A DNA stretch of 64,000 nucleotides from Peromyscus leucopus (GCF_004664715.2 NC_051076.1:2055800-2119799); one strand, 5' to 3'. Shown: positions 45,765 to 58,758, numbered from the stretch's first letter. The notes: generated from the sequence alone by a model not told the origin. Numbers and translations: made by a program.

Positions 45765-46570
45765 CACACACATGCTTGTGTATGGGTGAGCACACATGTG
45801 TATGTGTATATAGGCTAGAGGGCAACTTTGGTATCATACAAGAAATTCATCCATGTGCTTTGTGACAGGGTCTCCTGTTAGCCAATTTTCAAAAAATAGG
45901 CTAGTGTTGTATGGTTAAACTTTACCTGGGGAGGTGCTACATACTGTTCACCCCAGATAGGGATTCCATGACAGACAAAGTACTTATACCACTAAAGCCC
46001 AACTTGATGAACCAATGAGTTTTATTGGGGTTACCTACAGGAGCAGAAATGACTCAAATACAAAAGCATCCCTGGAACCCACCCCAGCACGGGAGCCAGC
46101 TAATAAAAGCTGGAACCTGGAGCACACTGCACAGTCTGCAGGCAGTTTCAACAGGTTGGAAAGCACCCTTTCCAGGTGCCTCACTTGGTCTAAACCTCTT
46201 CCAGGCTGCTTGGCTGGCTGGTTTCTGCTTCTCCGACATGACTGGTCTGGTCACAGAGTCTTCTTTGTAGCTCAGTTTCCTTCAGTCTTAGAGGGACTCT
46301 AGGCTTTTGTTGTTCACTCTGGCAGAAAGTGGTCTAGTGAATCTGGTCAGGTTCAGGGACTTTTCAAAGCTTTTCTTGGTGGTTTGCCTTTCTGTTAAAG
46401 AGCTTCCCTGTGGGGTGGGATGTTTCAGTCTTAGAGGAAACTATCACACAACAGCTAGACGGGCTGCTGGCCAATGAAGCCCAGGGACACGCATGTCTCC
46501 GTCTCCCAAGCACTGATATTATAGGAGTCATTTATGTGAGATCTGGTGGAACTCAGGACCATGTGCTTGC
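45765..46570 (-). repeat. tRNA-derived composite SINE split by an LTR
   Basis: The left part 45765-45904 ('gggtgagcacacatgtgtat', 'ggctagagggcaactttggt', 'ttgtgacagggtctcctgtt', 'aaaaaataggctag') and the right part 46454-46570 ('gctagacgggctgctggcca', 'atgaagcccagggacacgca', 'ggtggaactcaggaccatgt') join into the same SINE as 50893-51213. The junction falls exactly at the LTR ends. Confidence 0.65.
45905..46453 (-). mobile_element. Solo LTR inserted in a SINE
   Basis: 549 bp starting TGTTGTATGG and ending TCACACAACA (TGTTGT/ACAACA termini), with a perfect 5-bp duplication gctag at 45900-45904 and 46454-46458. The minus strand has AATAAA in 'ccccaataaaactcattggt', giving orientation. No gag/pol. 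The frames at 46015-46302 (95 codons, plus) and 46054-46254 (66 codons, minus) are chance frames in the LTR. Confidence 0.75.
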
Positions 46571-46650
46571 ATGGTAAGAAGAGATCTATCTGCCTGCCTC
46601 TACCTCCCAAGTGCTGTCTATAAAGGTGTCCATCACCACACCTGGCCCCA
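46571..46650 (-). repeat. B1 SINE fragment
   Basis: 'gagatctatctgcctgcctc', 'tacctcccaagtgctgtcta', 'ggtgtccatcaccacacctg' are the antisense B1 5' half, abutting the split SINE. Confidence 0.65.
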
Positions 46651-47673
46651 GCTCAGATTCTTGATGATTTTAAGCCAAGCAATTTTTCTAGCTCAAAGCA
46701 TGGCAAGTTTTGCACCTTAGCAACTTAAACTCCCTGTCCAATAACATCGTATGGAAATTCATGCCTCATAATAAATATGATTTATCTGTTACTAAATCCA
46801 TGCTACTAAATTCAGGCATGCTCATGTAGAACAGAATAATATATTGATTGAATATTTGCAGTCTGAAGAATAGGAATGAGTTGGGTTACTAGGTGGCTAC
46901 TTATTATGCTATTGAATGAATTAACACTTCTCAAATGTGAGGAATTCACACCTAGCTTTATTGCCTCTTCCAGTGGCAGCATCCAAAAAATTGCAGTACA
47001 TTTCTGAAAAAGTCCAAATGTGGTTCATGTTAAAGAATGATGGATTTTAGAAGCTTTGGGGCCCTACCTATTATGTAATGTTGATAATTTCTTTGTAAAC
47101 AAAGTAGGAAAATGCAGAGAAATAGAGATAAAACAACCACCACCTAATTACCTGAAACTCTATAACCTAAAACATTATCACTAAGAACATTACATACCAG
47201 TTCTTTCTAGAATGCATATATATGGTGAGATTATACACACGCATATGCAAAAGATCAGTCTTCAGGTCATACCACAGTTGAAAATTTGTAAGTATGCTAT
47301 TAAGATATTTTCTGAGAGTGTCATTTATAAGGCAACATACTTTTTAAGTTTTATCTTTAGTATAGTATGCTAGATAACATTAACTCAAGATAAAGAATCT
47401 AAGTAAATGGAATAGTGATATCACTTGGGGCAGATAAACAGGATTATGAAGAATGATGTATGTTATTTCAGAACATCATTTTACCAATAAGTTATGTTAT
47501 GGCTGAAAAAATGTGGGGTTAAAATTATGGAAAAAATATAGGATCTTGAAAGTGCTTCTAAGAGAATTAGTTTATGTTCACTGTTGTTTTTTTGGGAGTG
47601 TCCAAATGCATAACTTAATTATGTGAATGGATTTAAGAAATGTTAAATATATAAGAATATAAGTATAGGCCCT
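46651..47673. other. A+T-rich intergenic stretch without recognisable features
   Basis: No gene, repeat family or RNA signature recognised. Confidence 0.5.
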
Positions 47674-48180
47674 GATATGGTTTGAATGTATTTTTCAAAG
47701 TTAATGTGTTGGAAGCTTGTTCCTCAGTTTAAAGTGATGAGAAATGTAAGATGATGAGGTCATGAAGGTTCTGCCTTCATGAATGGAATAATGTTATCGT
47801 GGGAGTGGCCTTTCTATGAAGGTAGTTCATCCTTCTCCTATTCTCTCTTGTCACATGAAGCTTGTTAATGAATAGCCAGAAGAACATCACCAGGTGTGAC
47901 CCCTCAATTTTGGACTTCCTGTCCTTCAAATCCATGAGCATATACATTCCTATTCTTTATAAATTAGCCTATCTATACCTGGGCATGGTGGTACACACCT
48001 GTAATCTCAGCATTTGGGAGATGGAAGTAGAAGGATTATGAGTTTAATGTGTCAGTCTTGAATACATAGTGAGCTCAAGGACAGCCTGGGCTATGTGGCT
48101 ATGGTAGATACAATTCCCCTTACTAATTATCCATCCTCAGGTATTCTGATACAGCAACACAAAAGGATTAGTAAGACAGT
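47674..48180 (+). mobile_element. MaLR LTR (MLT1/MST type) interrupted by a B1-like SINE
   Basis: 'ctgatatggtttgaatgtat', 'gaggtcatgaaggttctgcc', 'tcatgaatggaataatgtta', and after the SINE 'cctcaggtattctgatacag', 'caacacaaaaggattagtaa' match the start and end of MLT1/MST LTRs. Confidence 0.7.
47981..48108 (+). repeat. Old B1/PB1-like SINE inside the MaLR LTR
   Basis: 'acctgggcatggtggtacac', 'acctgtaatctcagcatttg', 'agctcaaggacagcctgggc' in plus B1 order, located between two parts of the LTR. Confidence 0.65.
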
Positions 48181-48687
48181 GCCTATAACCTTGGACCTTG
48201 GGATCCCTGCCAGGTGCATATAGATTCTCTCAAGCCCTTACCCTGTAATGAAGCACTCATACTGTTGTAGGAATTTAGCAGAATCACTGTATGGGGTAGA
48301 GATTAGAATGAATAGCTGGTTTATTTATTTTCTTGTATTTATTTATTTTTTAGAGGTACTTTGACCTTGAAGAATCCTTGCGGAAAATAGGGATTGATTC
48401 CCATGATGTGTAGAATTGTTTTGCTGAAAGGGCATTGCAGCCATCCCCTGACTTTGGTCACAAGTATTATGGTGTATTGTGCACAATATATAATAAAGGA
48501 CTAGAGTCATGGAGGCATGCGATGTTCTCCTTCAGTAAGACATTTAAATTAAGACTAGGGACCTTGGTATGAGGAAATACTTTGTGTAACTTTCAATAAA
48601 TACGTCTTTGTACAGCTGTTCGGGGTTCAGCCCATCAGAGAGGCTAGACCTTCCTGCTGCCACATAAACATTAAAATTTCATCTTGG

Positions 48688-49485
48688 TACATGCTCAGCT
48701 ATGTTCATAGCGGCACTATTTGTAATAGCCAGAACCTAGAAACAACCTAGATGCCCATCAACGGAAGAATGGATGAAAAAAAATGTGGTACATATACACA
48801 ATGGAGTACTACTCAGCAGAGAAAAACAATGAAAGCATGAAATTTGCAGGCAAATGGATGGAACTAGAAAAAATCATCCTGAGTGAGGTAACCCAAATCC
48901 AGAAAGACAGTCATGGTATGTACTCACTCATAAGTGGATTCTAGATATAAAATAAAGAACAATCAGACCACAACCCATAGAACCATGGAGGCTATATATA
49001 TAGCATGGAGGTCCCTAGGACGACTGTGGCTTATAATAAATTTCGGTTTTACTCAATTATTGAAAAAAAATAGCCAAATGAATGGAAACACATGAACTAT
49101 GAACCAAAGGCTGAGGGGCCCCCACCTGGATCAGGTCCTCTGAACAGGTGAGACAGTTGATTGGCTTGATCAGTTTGGGAGGCAACTAGGCAGTGGGACC
49201 AAGTCCTGTGCTCATTGCATGAGTTGGCTGTTTGAAACCTGGGGCTTATGCAGGGACACTTGGCTCAGTCTGGGAGGAGGGGACTGGACCTGCCTGGACT
49301 GAGTCTACCAGGTTGATCGCAGTCCTCGGGGGAGGCTTTGCCCTGGAGGAGGTGGGAATGGGGGGTTGGCTGGAGGTAAGGGGAGAGGGTGGGAGGGGGG
49401 AGAATAGGGGAACCCGTGGCTGATATGTAGAACTGAATGGTATTGTAAAATAAAATAAAAGAAAAGAAAAGAAAAGAAAAAGAAA
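48688..49485 (+). mobile_element. Recent 5'-truncated L1 insertion with 15-bp target duplication
   Basis: It begins in the last part of ORF2 ('gctcagctatgttcatagcg', 'gcccatcaacggaagaatgg', 'gaaatttgcaggcaaatgga'), continues through the 3' UTR ('ggacctgcctggactgagtc', a G-rich run near 49359-49400) and ends in a (taaaa)/(gaaaa)n tail. It is bracketed by a perfect duplication, aaaatttcatcttgg, at 48673-48687 and 49486-49500. The intact duplication and typical tail mark target-primed reverse transcription and a relatively young event. It carries no intact ORF2. Confidence 0.93.
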
Positions 49486-49614
49486 AAAATTTCATCTTGG
49501 AGTGCCATCTTTCTTCAACTAACCTGTGATACTTGGTGCACCCTGACATCAAACAACATATTGGCCACTTTGTTCCCTCCTTCTGTTCAGTAGCCTGAAG
49601 CATGCCTGTGTTTT

Positions 49615-50062
49615 AGGTATTTAGGTATTTTTCTTATTACTGTGACGAAAGCCTTGACAAAAAGCAACATAAAGGAGGAAGGGTTAATGTTGGCCTACTG
49701 TTTGATGGGTACAATCTGTCATAGCCAAAAAAGCATGGCAGGAGTGTGAGGAAGCTGGTTACACATGTCAGCAGTCAAGAAACCAAATGCAGATGTGCTT
49801 CTAAAACAGAATGGGTGAATTTGAGGGAAAGGCATGGCAGCAGGAGCATGAAATACACGGTCACATGGTATCGACAGTCAGGAAGCAAGAAGGTGACAGG
49901 AAGTGGGGCCTGGCTGTAAATCTCGAGATCTACGGACACTGTCCCACCTCTAACAAAGCTCCATACATTCCACAGTCTTCTAAAACAGTGCCATCAGCTG
50001 GGAACCAAGTATTCCAATACACGAGCTTTCAGGAGACATTTCACTTTCAAACCACCATAACC
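49615..50062 (+). mobile_element. Rodent LTR-like repeat related to 38352-38731
   Basis: 'ttcttattactgtgacgaaa', 'aaggaggaagggttaatgtt', 'ggcatggcagcaggagcatg' and the end 'ggagacatttcactttcaaa' 'ccaccata' are a common rodent repeat with the same 'caaaccacca' 3' end as 38352-38731. Name not assigned. The 103- and 84-codon ORFs across it are chance. Confidence 0.55.
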
Positions 50063-50892
50063 TGGGAGACAGTAGAGAAGAGGTATCGGGCATCTTCACT
50101 TCGTGCCGCCCAATGCCTTTAGTAACCCCCAGTGGCCAAAGATGTTCAAGAATAGGACAATTGCTATGCTGAATATGCCACATATCTAGTTTGGAAGGTG
50201 AGTAAGAGACTGTCCTCTCTCTACCAGTGGCCATGAGGATCCCATAGTATTGCCACTGGAGAGAGATTGCTGTTCCTGTGTATCTCCCTGAGATGTCAAA
50301 GACAGCTGCTTAACCTACTAAGTCTTGATGTCAGCAGACATTGATGGGTAAGGACAGGGACAAAGAGGTTAGAACTGCAAAGTGCTGGAATACAAGGAAA
50401 CAAGTAGCTAGAAACCCATTCTAGCAGGCTGACATGTCTGTAGTAACTAAAGACTAATTTTGAAACATAGGAAAGGACCTCTCCTTAATTGTTTCTTCAT
50501 CTGTAGTCAGAGGCATAATAGTACATACCCTCATAATTTTTTAAAGAGTTAATAAATAATCTACTTAAGATTCTTGACTTGAACTGTACAGTTTTAGTTA
50601 TTCTGTTCATTGATTCTTGGCTTTCTTAGGAAATTCAGATAGATTATGAGATTCTAAGGGTGTTTGGTACCACTCATTTTAAATTAAATAGAAAATAATG
50701 TCTTCTAGCTCAATGGCTGGTGACATTTAGAGAACATCGGGAAATCCTATCTGCAAATTTCCAGCTGTGACCTTGACTATCACTACTTCCAGGATCCATC
50801 TTCTTTCTGGCAATTGACCCCAACTTGAAGAAGGCATGTGGGCATAGAGCTAGAAACCACCCATTCTCGACTTTCTCATAACTATCTGTGGT

Positions 50893-51215
50893 CATTTTTT
50901 TTCTTGGTTTTGCATATGTGTTTGTATGTGCATGTGTGTGGGTATGTACATGTGTTCACATCTGTGTGGAGACCAGAGGTTGATTTGGCTGTTGTTCCTC
51001 AGATGTTGTCTATTTTGTTTTTTGAGACTATATCCTGGAACTCACTGATTATGCTAGGCTGATTGGCTAATGAGCCCCAGAGCTCCACCTAGCTCACCCA
51101 CCCTGGGTGTATGTACCACTACACCCAGATTTTTACATGAATGCTGTGGATCAAACTCACATCCTCATATTTGTACAGCATGTACTTTACTGACTCTGCA
51201 ATCATCCCAGCCTAG
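50893..51215 (-). repeat. tRNA-derived composite rodent SINE
   Basis: 'gtgtggagaccagaggttga', 'gttttttgagactatatcct', 'tgctaggctgattggctaat', 'gagccccagagctccaccta', 'gtatgtaccactacacccag', 'actttactgactctgcaatc' 'atcccagcc' form an antisense copy of the family seen at 13104 and 45765. Confidence 0.68.
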
Positions 51216-52017
51216 GGACGATACTGTCTGGCAATGGAATGTGCAAACCTCTGTTCTTCCTCATGAGAAATTATTTATTCTCAATTTCCTATTTTATCTT
51301 CATCCATTCTGAACATATGTACATTGTGAAAGAATAGACCCTATGCACAAAAAAATAACATGTCCCGAGAAATCTTGGAATCTAAGACAGCATTGATTTG
51401 ACTGCACAGACAACTTTTTGGACTAGATCTGTCTTCTCCATCCTGGCTAGCACTGTACATAGCACTAGACTGTTATATAAATGAGAAATAACCTGTTTTG
51501 TTACCATGACCGTAATTTGGAGTGTCTTGGATCAAGAGTTGGGGATGAGGGGCTTCAAGAAGGCTGGCAATGTTTTACAGTTTATATATAGTCTGTGTGG
51601 TGGTGTTTGGGAACTTACCTTATTGGTCTGTTCATTACATATGTGTATGTTAGATTTCATAATGATAACTATTTGAAAACATATTTCATAGTTCTGCATA
51701 TATATTTATGTGAAATTTCACAAGACCACATACACAGAAAGAACTATGGTTTTTCATTACTATTTTTAGGCTGTAAAAATGTGGAGTAGGGAAAACTTTA
51801 TTTTTCATGCAGTGGAGCCATGGATTATATTTCTATATGTTCCTTTGGTTGTAGTTATGAGCCATAACAAACTTCAAATAAGCAGATGAAATGCATTTGC
51901 AAGATGTAGAACACAGTGATACTGGTTGTGATGGTAGCAGAGCAGATGTATTAAATGTCACTGAGCTGTTCACATAAGGATGGTGATGTGATGAGATGTG
52001 GATTTTCCTTACATTTT
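51216..52017. other. Intergenic stretch without recognisable features
   Basis: A+T-rich, only short frames, no repeat recognised. Confidence 0.45.
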
Positions 52018-54598
52018 AAAAAATATTTTTATGTTATAATTAACTTAATTTCACATATCAGTCACGGATTCCCCCATCCTCCCTCCTCCCACCCCTCAGC
52101 TCTCCTCCTCAATCCACCCCCCATTCCCACCTCCTCCAAGGCAAGGTCTCCCCTGGGGAGTCAGCCCAGCCTGGTAGACTCAGCCAAGGCAGGTCCAGTC
52201 CCCTCCTCCCTGCACCAAGGCTGAGCAAAGTGTCCCAGCATAGGCCCCAGGCTCCAAAAAGCCAAGGACACCAAGGACAGGACCTGGCTCTACTGCCTGG
52301 GGGCCTCTCAAACAGTTCAAGCTAATCAACTGTCTCACTTATTCAGAGGGCCTGGTCCAGTTCTATGGGGGCTCCTCAGCCATTGGTTCACTGTTCATGA
52401 GTTTCTACTAGTTTGGCTATTTGTCCCTGTGCATTTTCCAATCATGGTCTCAATATCTCTCGCTCATACAATACCTCCTCTCTCACTGATTGGGCTCCCA
52501 GAGCTCTACCTGGGGCTCTGCCATGGATCTTTGCATCTGCTTCCATCAGACACTGGATGAATGAGAGTTCTATCATGACAGCCAGGGTGTTTGGCCATCC
52601 AATCACCAGAGTAGGTCAGCTCAGGCACTCCCTCGACCATTGCCAGCAGTGTACAGTGGAGGTATCTTTGTGGATTTCTAGGGACCTCTCTAGCACTCTG
52701 CTTCTTCCTATTCCCCTGGGGTCTTCATTCATCATGGTATCTCCCTCCACATTCCCCCACTCTGCTCCTGATCTAGCTGGTGCCGCCCGCTCCCCTGAGC
52801 TCTCTTTCCCTCTACCCTTGCTCTCCATTATCTGCCCTCCCACCCCCAATTTGCTCATGTAGATCTCATCCATTTCTCTGTTGTTAGGTGATCCCTGTGT
52901 CTTTCTCAGGGTCCTCTTTACTAGGTAGCCTCCCTGGAGTTGTGAGTTGCAGTCTGGTTATCCTTTGCTTTACATCTAGTATCCACTTATGAGTGAGTAC
53001 ATACCGTGTTTGTCTTTCTGAGTCTGGGTTACCTCTCTCAGGATGATTTTTTCTAGTTCCATCCATTTGCCTGCAAACCTCATTATGTCATTGTTTTTCT
53101 CTGCTGAGTAGTACTCCATTGTGTATATGTACCACATTTTATTTATTCATTCTTCAGTTGTTTCCAGGTTCTGGCTATTGAACATAGCTGCTATGAACAT
53201 AGCTGAGCATGTATCAGCATAAACTGTCTTCAGTGTTTTTGATTTTAGCCATTCTGACGGGTGTAAGATGGTATCTCAGAGTCGTTTTGACTTGCATTTC
53301 CCTGATGACTAAGGATGTTGAGCAATTCCTTAAATGTCTTTCAGTCATTTGAGCTTCTTCTGCTGAGAATTCTCTGTTTAGCTCTATAGCCCATTTTTTT
53401 TAATTGGACTGTTGGGTGTTTTGATGTCTAATTTCTTGAGTTTTCATATGTTCTGGATATCAGCCCTCTGTCAGATGTGGGGTTGGTGAAGATCTTTTCC
53501 CATTCTTTAAGCTGTAATTTTGTCTTGTTGACCTTGCCCTTTGTCCTACAAAAGCTTCTCAGTTTCAAGAGTCCCATGTATTAATTGTTTCTCTCAGTGT
53601 CTGTGCTACTGGTGTTATATTTAGGAAGTGATCTCCAGTGCCAATGCATTCAAGACTACTTCCTACTTTCTCTTATATCAGGTTCAGAGTAACTGGATTT
53701 ATGTTGAGGTCTTTGATTCATTTGGACTTAAGTTTTGTGCACAGTGACAGATATGGATCTATTTTTAATCTTCTACATGTTGACATCCAGTTATGCCAGC
53801 ACCATTTGTTGAAGATGCTTTCTTTTTTCCATTGTATAGTTTTGGTTTCTTTGTCAAAGATCATATGTTCATAGGTGTGCGGATTAATGTCAGAGTCTTC
53901 AGTTCATATTGGTCCACATGTTGGTTTTTATGCCAGTACCAAGCTGTTTTTATTACTGTAGCTCTATAGTAGAGCTTGAAGTCAGGGATCGTGATGCCTC
54001 CAGAGGTTGTTTTATTATACAGGATTCTTTTGGCTATCCTGTTTTTTTTTTTTTTTTTTTCCCACAGAAAATTGAGTATTGTTCTTTCCAGGTCTGTGAA
54101 GAATTGTGTTGGTATTTTGATGGAGATTGCATTGAATCTGTAGATTGCTTTTGGTAAGACTGCCATTTTTACTATGTTAATCCTACCTATCCACGAGCAT
54201 GGGAGATCTTTCCATTTTCTGACATCTTCAATTTATTTATTCAGGGACTTAAAGTTCTTGTCATACAGGTCCTTCACGTGTTTAGTTAGAGTTGCCCCAA
54301 GGTATTTTATATCATTTGTGGCTATTGTAAAGGGTGATGTATCTCTGATTTCTTTTTCAGCCCGTTTGTCATTTGTATATAGGAGGGCTACTGATTTTTT
54401 TGAGTTGATCTTGTATCCTGCTACATTGCTGAAGGTGTTTATAAGCTATATGAGTTCCTTGGTTGAATTTTTGGGGTCACTTATGTATACTATCATGTCA
54501 TCTGCAAATAGTGAAAGCTTGATTTCTTTCCAATTTGTATCCCTTGATCTCCTTATGTTGTCTTATTGCTCTGGCTAGAACTTCAAGTACTATATTGA
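52018..54598 (-). mobile_element. 5'-truncated L1 (3' UTR plus C-terminal ORF2)
   Basis: About 2.6 kb of L1 on the minus strand. 52018-52400 is the 3' UTR in reverse ('cacggattcccccatcctcc', 'ggtagactcagccaaggcag', 'aactgtctcacttattcaga'). From about 52900 it is ORF2, including the familiar 3' block at 53000-53200 ('gttccatccatttgcctgca'). It ends abruptly at about 54598. Several minus-strand frames are broken by stops and frameshifts, so it cannot encode ORF2p. Plus-strand ORFs at 52413-52862, 53638-53874 and 54174-54578 are antisense L1. Confidence 0.93.
53861..54166 (-). pseudogene. L1 ORF2 remnant (region downstream of the reverse transcriptase)
   Basis: The longest in-frame piece of this L1: 101 codons including [20 protein letters not shown] and [20 protein letters not shown], which are recognisable L1 ORF2 segments C-terminal to the reverse transcriptase domain. 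A homopolymer (22 T on the plus strand near 54042-54060) is read as a Lys-rich insertion after NFLWE, probably an expanded A tract. Not functional. Confidence 0.88.
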
Positions 54599-55054
54599 AA
54601 TTTTACTTTTATAATTTGCATTTTCTTTGATAACCATATGTTACTTTACTTAAAATGTCTCTTAAAATATTGCATGTGACTATAGACTACTATAGACTAC
54701 TATACTTTGATCTACTTCTATATTTTTTACATTTATTTACAATCATGTTACTATAAAAACATGTTCTCAAAACTTGCATATATGTTTATATATGTACACA
54801 TATGTGTATACTATTCGTATACATCTATTATTTTGGAGAATTCTGGGATGTCACTTTCAACAGTGGTCACTGCTAACAGAAGAACATGGGGATAATGCTT
54901 TGAGAGAGGAGAACTTTTACTTTTTATTATAGAGAATTCTGATTTGTCTAAATATTTTCTTTAACAATGTGTATTACTTTTAAATTTATAGCATTTGCTG
55001 AATGCAGTACTTTTTGTTTTCTAAGAAGAATTGTTTTGAAGGAATAAGAAAGAG
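54599..55054. other. A+T-rich intergenic stretch
   Basis: No recognisable repeat family. Contains short (tata)-like and 'tatagactac' direct repeats near 54681. Confidence 0.45.
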
Positions 55055-55200
55055 TGTTGGCGCACACCTTTAATCCCAGCACTTGGGAGGCAGAGGCAGG
55101 TGGATCTCTGTGAGTTCAAGGCCAGCCTGGTCTACAGAGCAAGATCCAGGAAAGGTACAAAGTTACACAGAGAAACCCTGTCTCAAAAAAACTATATATA
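55055..55200 (+). repeat. B1 SINE (cricetid-type)
   Basis: 'ttggcgcacacctttaatcc', 'gttcaaggccagcctggtct', 'agatccaggaaaggtacaaa', 'cagagaaaccctgtctcaaa', then a short (ta)n tail. Confidence 0.9.
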
Positions 55201-57914
55201 TATAATAGTAGAGCAAAACCCTCATCTCCTCTGCTCACCCCTCACATGGCAGAGCCTCTGACAATGTGACAATGGCCTGTTGAAACCTTTGGAATTAAGC
55301 CACAAAGACAGATACTCTTGAACACAAAGCATAATTCCTGGCCAGTAGAAGGTATTCAAGAGCATTTGTTGAGTTCACTGGTAAACAGTACAATGGTTAA
55401 ATGATATGTGACCTATTAAAATTTCACTGCTTGCTATAGTTCAAATTTTTTATTTTTTATGAGAAGGTTGATGTATAGAACATGATTATAGAAAGCAAGT
55501 GATTGGTTTCTGCAAAATTAGTTTCTGCAAAAATAAAAAGTAAAAACATTAGCCTTTTGGGTCAGCTAGCATTTTAATACTATTCAAAAATGCACTAGAT
55601 ATTTTTAAACTATTAATTCATAATTATATTGTACCCAATTTTTCTGTGAAGTTTAGAGTCAAGACCTAACAACCAATCCAGAAAACTTAATTTGAAAACC
55701 AAATGTATTTTAGGGAGATGAGCTGCTATTAATCAAAGGTCTGATATAGAAACTGAGTAATCTAGGTAGTTTACCATTTAATGCTGATGACTGGATATTG
55801 TTGGTAAGTAGTAATCTTTTGTAACAAAAACAGTTATACAGATACAAAATTGAACTTCTTACCAAAGTAGAAAATCTTTGGAACAATGTCTAGTACTGGT
55901 CTAAAAATGCCTTGCCCCAAACACTATCCAACAGACATATGTGCTTGTTGAGGACTTGAACTGTGGCTGTGAATTAAGAATATTTTTATCAATTACATAG
56001 CATAATGAATGCCTAATAGATTGTAAACTGTTAGTAATATTATCAAAGTAGTAGTATTTTTATAGAGATTATTTGTTGAGTTGTTAATAATTTGAATATG
56101 CTAGGATGAACAAAATCATTATTACAATTCATTTTCCTTGTTCTAAAAACATTTTTAAGTGTCTACTGAAAAATTTAAGATAACATATTGTGCTTAAATA
56201 TTTATTTCTAGTGCCAGAAGAGGACTGAATTAGAAGCAGACCAAGAGTAAATAATCTGTCCTCTATTAATTCCTAGAAAGGGAAAGGAACCTTCAAAGAG
56301 AAGAAATTTTTAGTTCAAAGGCATAAAACCGGTATGAAGAGCCGAGATGCTGGGCATCTGTCCTCTGACTCTGTCTCAGTTCTTCAGCAATTCCTTTCTC
56401 TTCATGATACAAGCAGTAGTTTAAAATTTGGGAGATCCTTAACAAGGATTGGAAGTAAAAACTGGTGGGGGCTTGATATTCTATTTTATACACCTCTGTA
56501 AACTCTGTGGGTTTGTATGAGTTTCAGAAAGAAACGGGAAGCCTAAGGGATAAGAAAACAAAAGAATTTAAAAAGTAGTCATAGCTTGACATTCAAGTCT
56601 GTTGGTTCCTCAAGCAGCCTTTTCTACTCCTACCTTCTTTCACATCTCTGTTTATTCTCCCTGCACCCTTGGAGTTATTTTATTTTTACATTACTAAAGC
56701 AAAGCCAACTGGAACAAACTACTTTTTCTTCAATCTGCAGCTGTAGATGGAAGAAACATAAATCTGTTCTTGCTTTTGTAAGCAGAAGGCTGATGAGAAT
56801 GATTGGTGATTTTGCTTTAAGAAAATAAAAGTTCTGCCTTCTAAAGGGCACTTGTCAACAGATGAGATGTTTCTATCTTTGCAGATTTTTTTCTTTCATT
56901 GCTCTAAGAGCTGTTACTTGTCAAAGCATATTGTTAGAATGCAAGTCCATTTAGTTCCAGAACACACAGACTCCATGTTGGAGCAGCTGGGTTGAGTTCC
57001 TGAATGGAGAAATGACTTCCCTAGCACATTTTAGAGCCACACATCATTCCTAATGCTATTCTAAAATACAAATTATTTTTATTTTTACTCCTTTTTGTAT
57101 CAGAGAAAGAAAAAAAAACTAGTCTGGCATTTTCTATTTTGATGACGGTTTACTTTAAGCATTTTCATCTGTTGACATTCTCAGTCCTGAACTTGAACCA
57201 AATGGTCTCTAACCAAAAATGCAAGTGGCCTCTACAGGGCTCCAGGCATAAGCAAATGCTACAGTTTTTCTCTGTTCATCCTTTTAGTATTCTCATTTTC
57301 TTCTCTTATTTCATCACCCTCAGTCAATTTGGCATCTGGATCAAAGAAATAATTTGTCTTAAATATTGATATCATTTTCTCTAATCACTTTTGTAGGACA
57401 AGTGAAAATGTTGATAAAGTACTTTTAAACACATCTTCAATGTGAATAATTCCAGGTGTCTGAATTCCAATATCTGTTTCTGGCCAAGAGGCTAGCTCAT
57501 TTGGAGAGTACATAACTAGCAAAGACAATGCCCTAAGTTTATTTAGCAACACTACAAAGTATGAAAGAGCAAAACAAAAACGATTCCACTCACTTTACAG
57601 CAATGTTTATAAGTACTTCTTCTGTGCAAGTGTAGGGTAATATACACTGGAAGTAACCTTGGCAGGATGAAGAATGAAGCACAGAAGCTTTTGGGCCACT
57701 TCAAAAGACCTTCGGGACAACAGGGAGGGGAACACAGGATGAGCTAGCTAAGAAGTCTGGAAAAACTGAGTCTTCTTACATCTAGGAACAATACAGTGCT
57801 TCATGCTGTTAGCCTGGGTCTACTCTCAGATTTCTCTTTTGCTACCTGGTCTTCTGGTTCCTCGGTTGAGCTTTCCTGGCTTGTTATGGTCTGCTGCCTT
57901 ACATTTCAGAAGTC
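55201..57914. other. Intergenic stretch without recognisable features
   Basis: About 2.7 kb of A+T-rich unique-looking DNA. Short frames up to 80 codons, none recognisable. Confidence 0.5.
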
Positions 57915-58756
57915 AGAATATCTACCCAGAAACCTAGACTCCACTGTAAAACACAGAAACAGCCAACAAACCCACTGCAGCAGACCATGAATATTGCAAT
58001 ACAGCTGAAGCACAAGAAAAAACCCTTAAGATAGCCTTTACAAGTATGATAGAGGTCCTTATGATAGAGGTCCTTAAGAAATGAAAGAGAATCTCAGACA
58101 TTAAAGACATGATAGAAGTATTAGATACCTTGGTAAAAAAAATGTTAAATCTACAAAACTCCTGGAACTGGACATCTAGGAAATCTGGGATACTATGAAA
58201 AGACCAAATTTAAGAATAATAGAAATAGAAGAAGGAGAAGAAACTCATCTCAAAGGCACATAAAATATTTTCAACAAAAGTTCCCTAACCTAAAGGAGAT
58301 ATGTTTGAAGGTACAAGAAGGATTCAAAACCTCAAATAGACTATACCAGAAAAGAAAGTGCCCTGAGCACATAATAAAACACTAAACATATAGAACAAAG
58401 GAAGAATGTCAGAAGTTGCAAGGGAAACAGGTAACACATAAAGGCAGATCTACTAGAATAAAACCTGGCTTCTCAATGGAGACACTAAAAGCTAGAAGGG
58501 CCTGGACAGATGTTCTACAGATTCTGAGAGACCATAGATGCCAGCCCAGACTACTATACCCAGCAAAACTTTCAATCACAATAGATGGATAAAATAAGAC
58601 ATTCCATGATAAAATAAAATTTAAGCAATGGAACATCTATCTACAGATCCAGTCCTACAGAAAGCATTAGAATAAAAATGCCAATATAAAGAGGTTAACC
58701 ACACCCAAGAAAACACAGGTAATAAATAATCCCAGATCAGCAAATCAAAAGAGGGG

Positions 58757-58758
<2 letters not shown>

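Noticed and set aside
52413..54578. Several plus-strand frames of 78 to 149 codons
   Set aside because: Antisense of an L1 whose ORF2 is on the minus strand.
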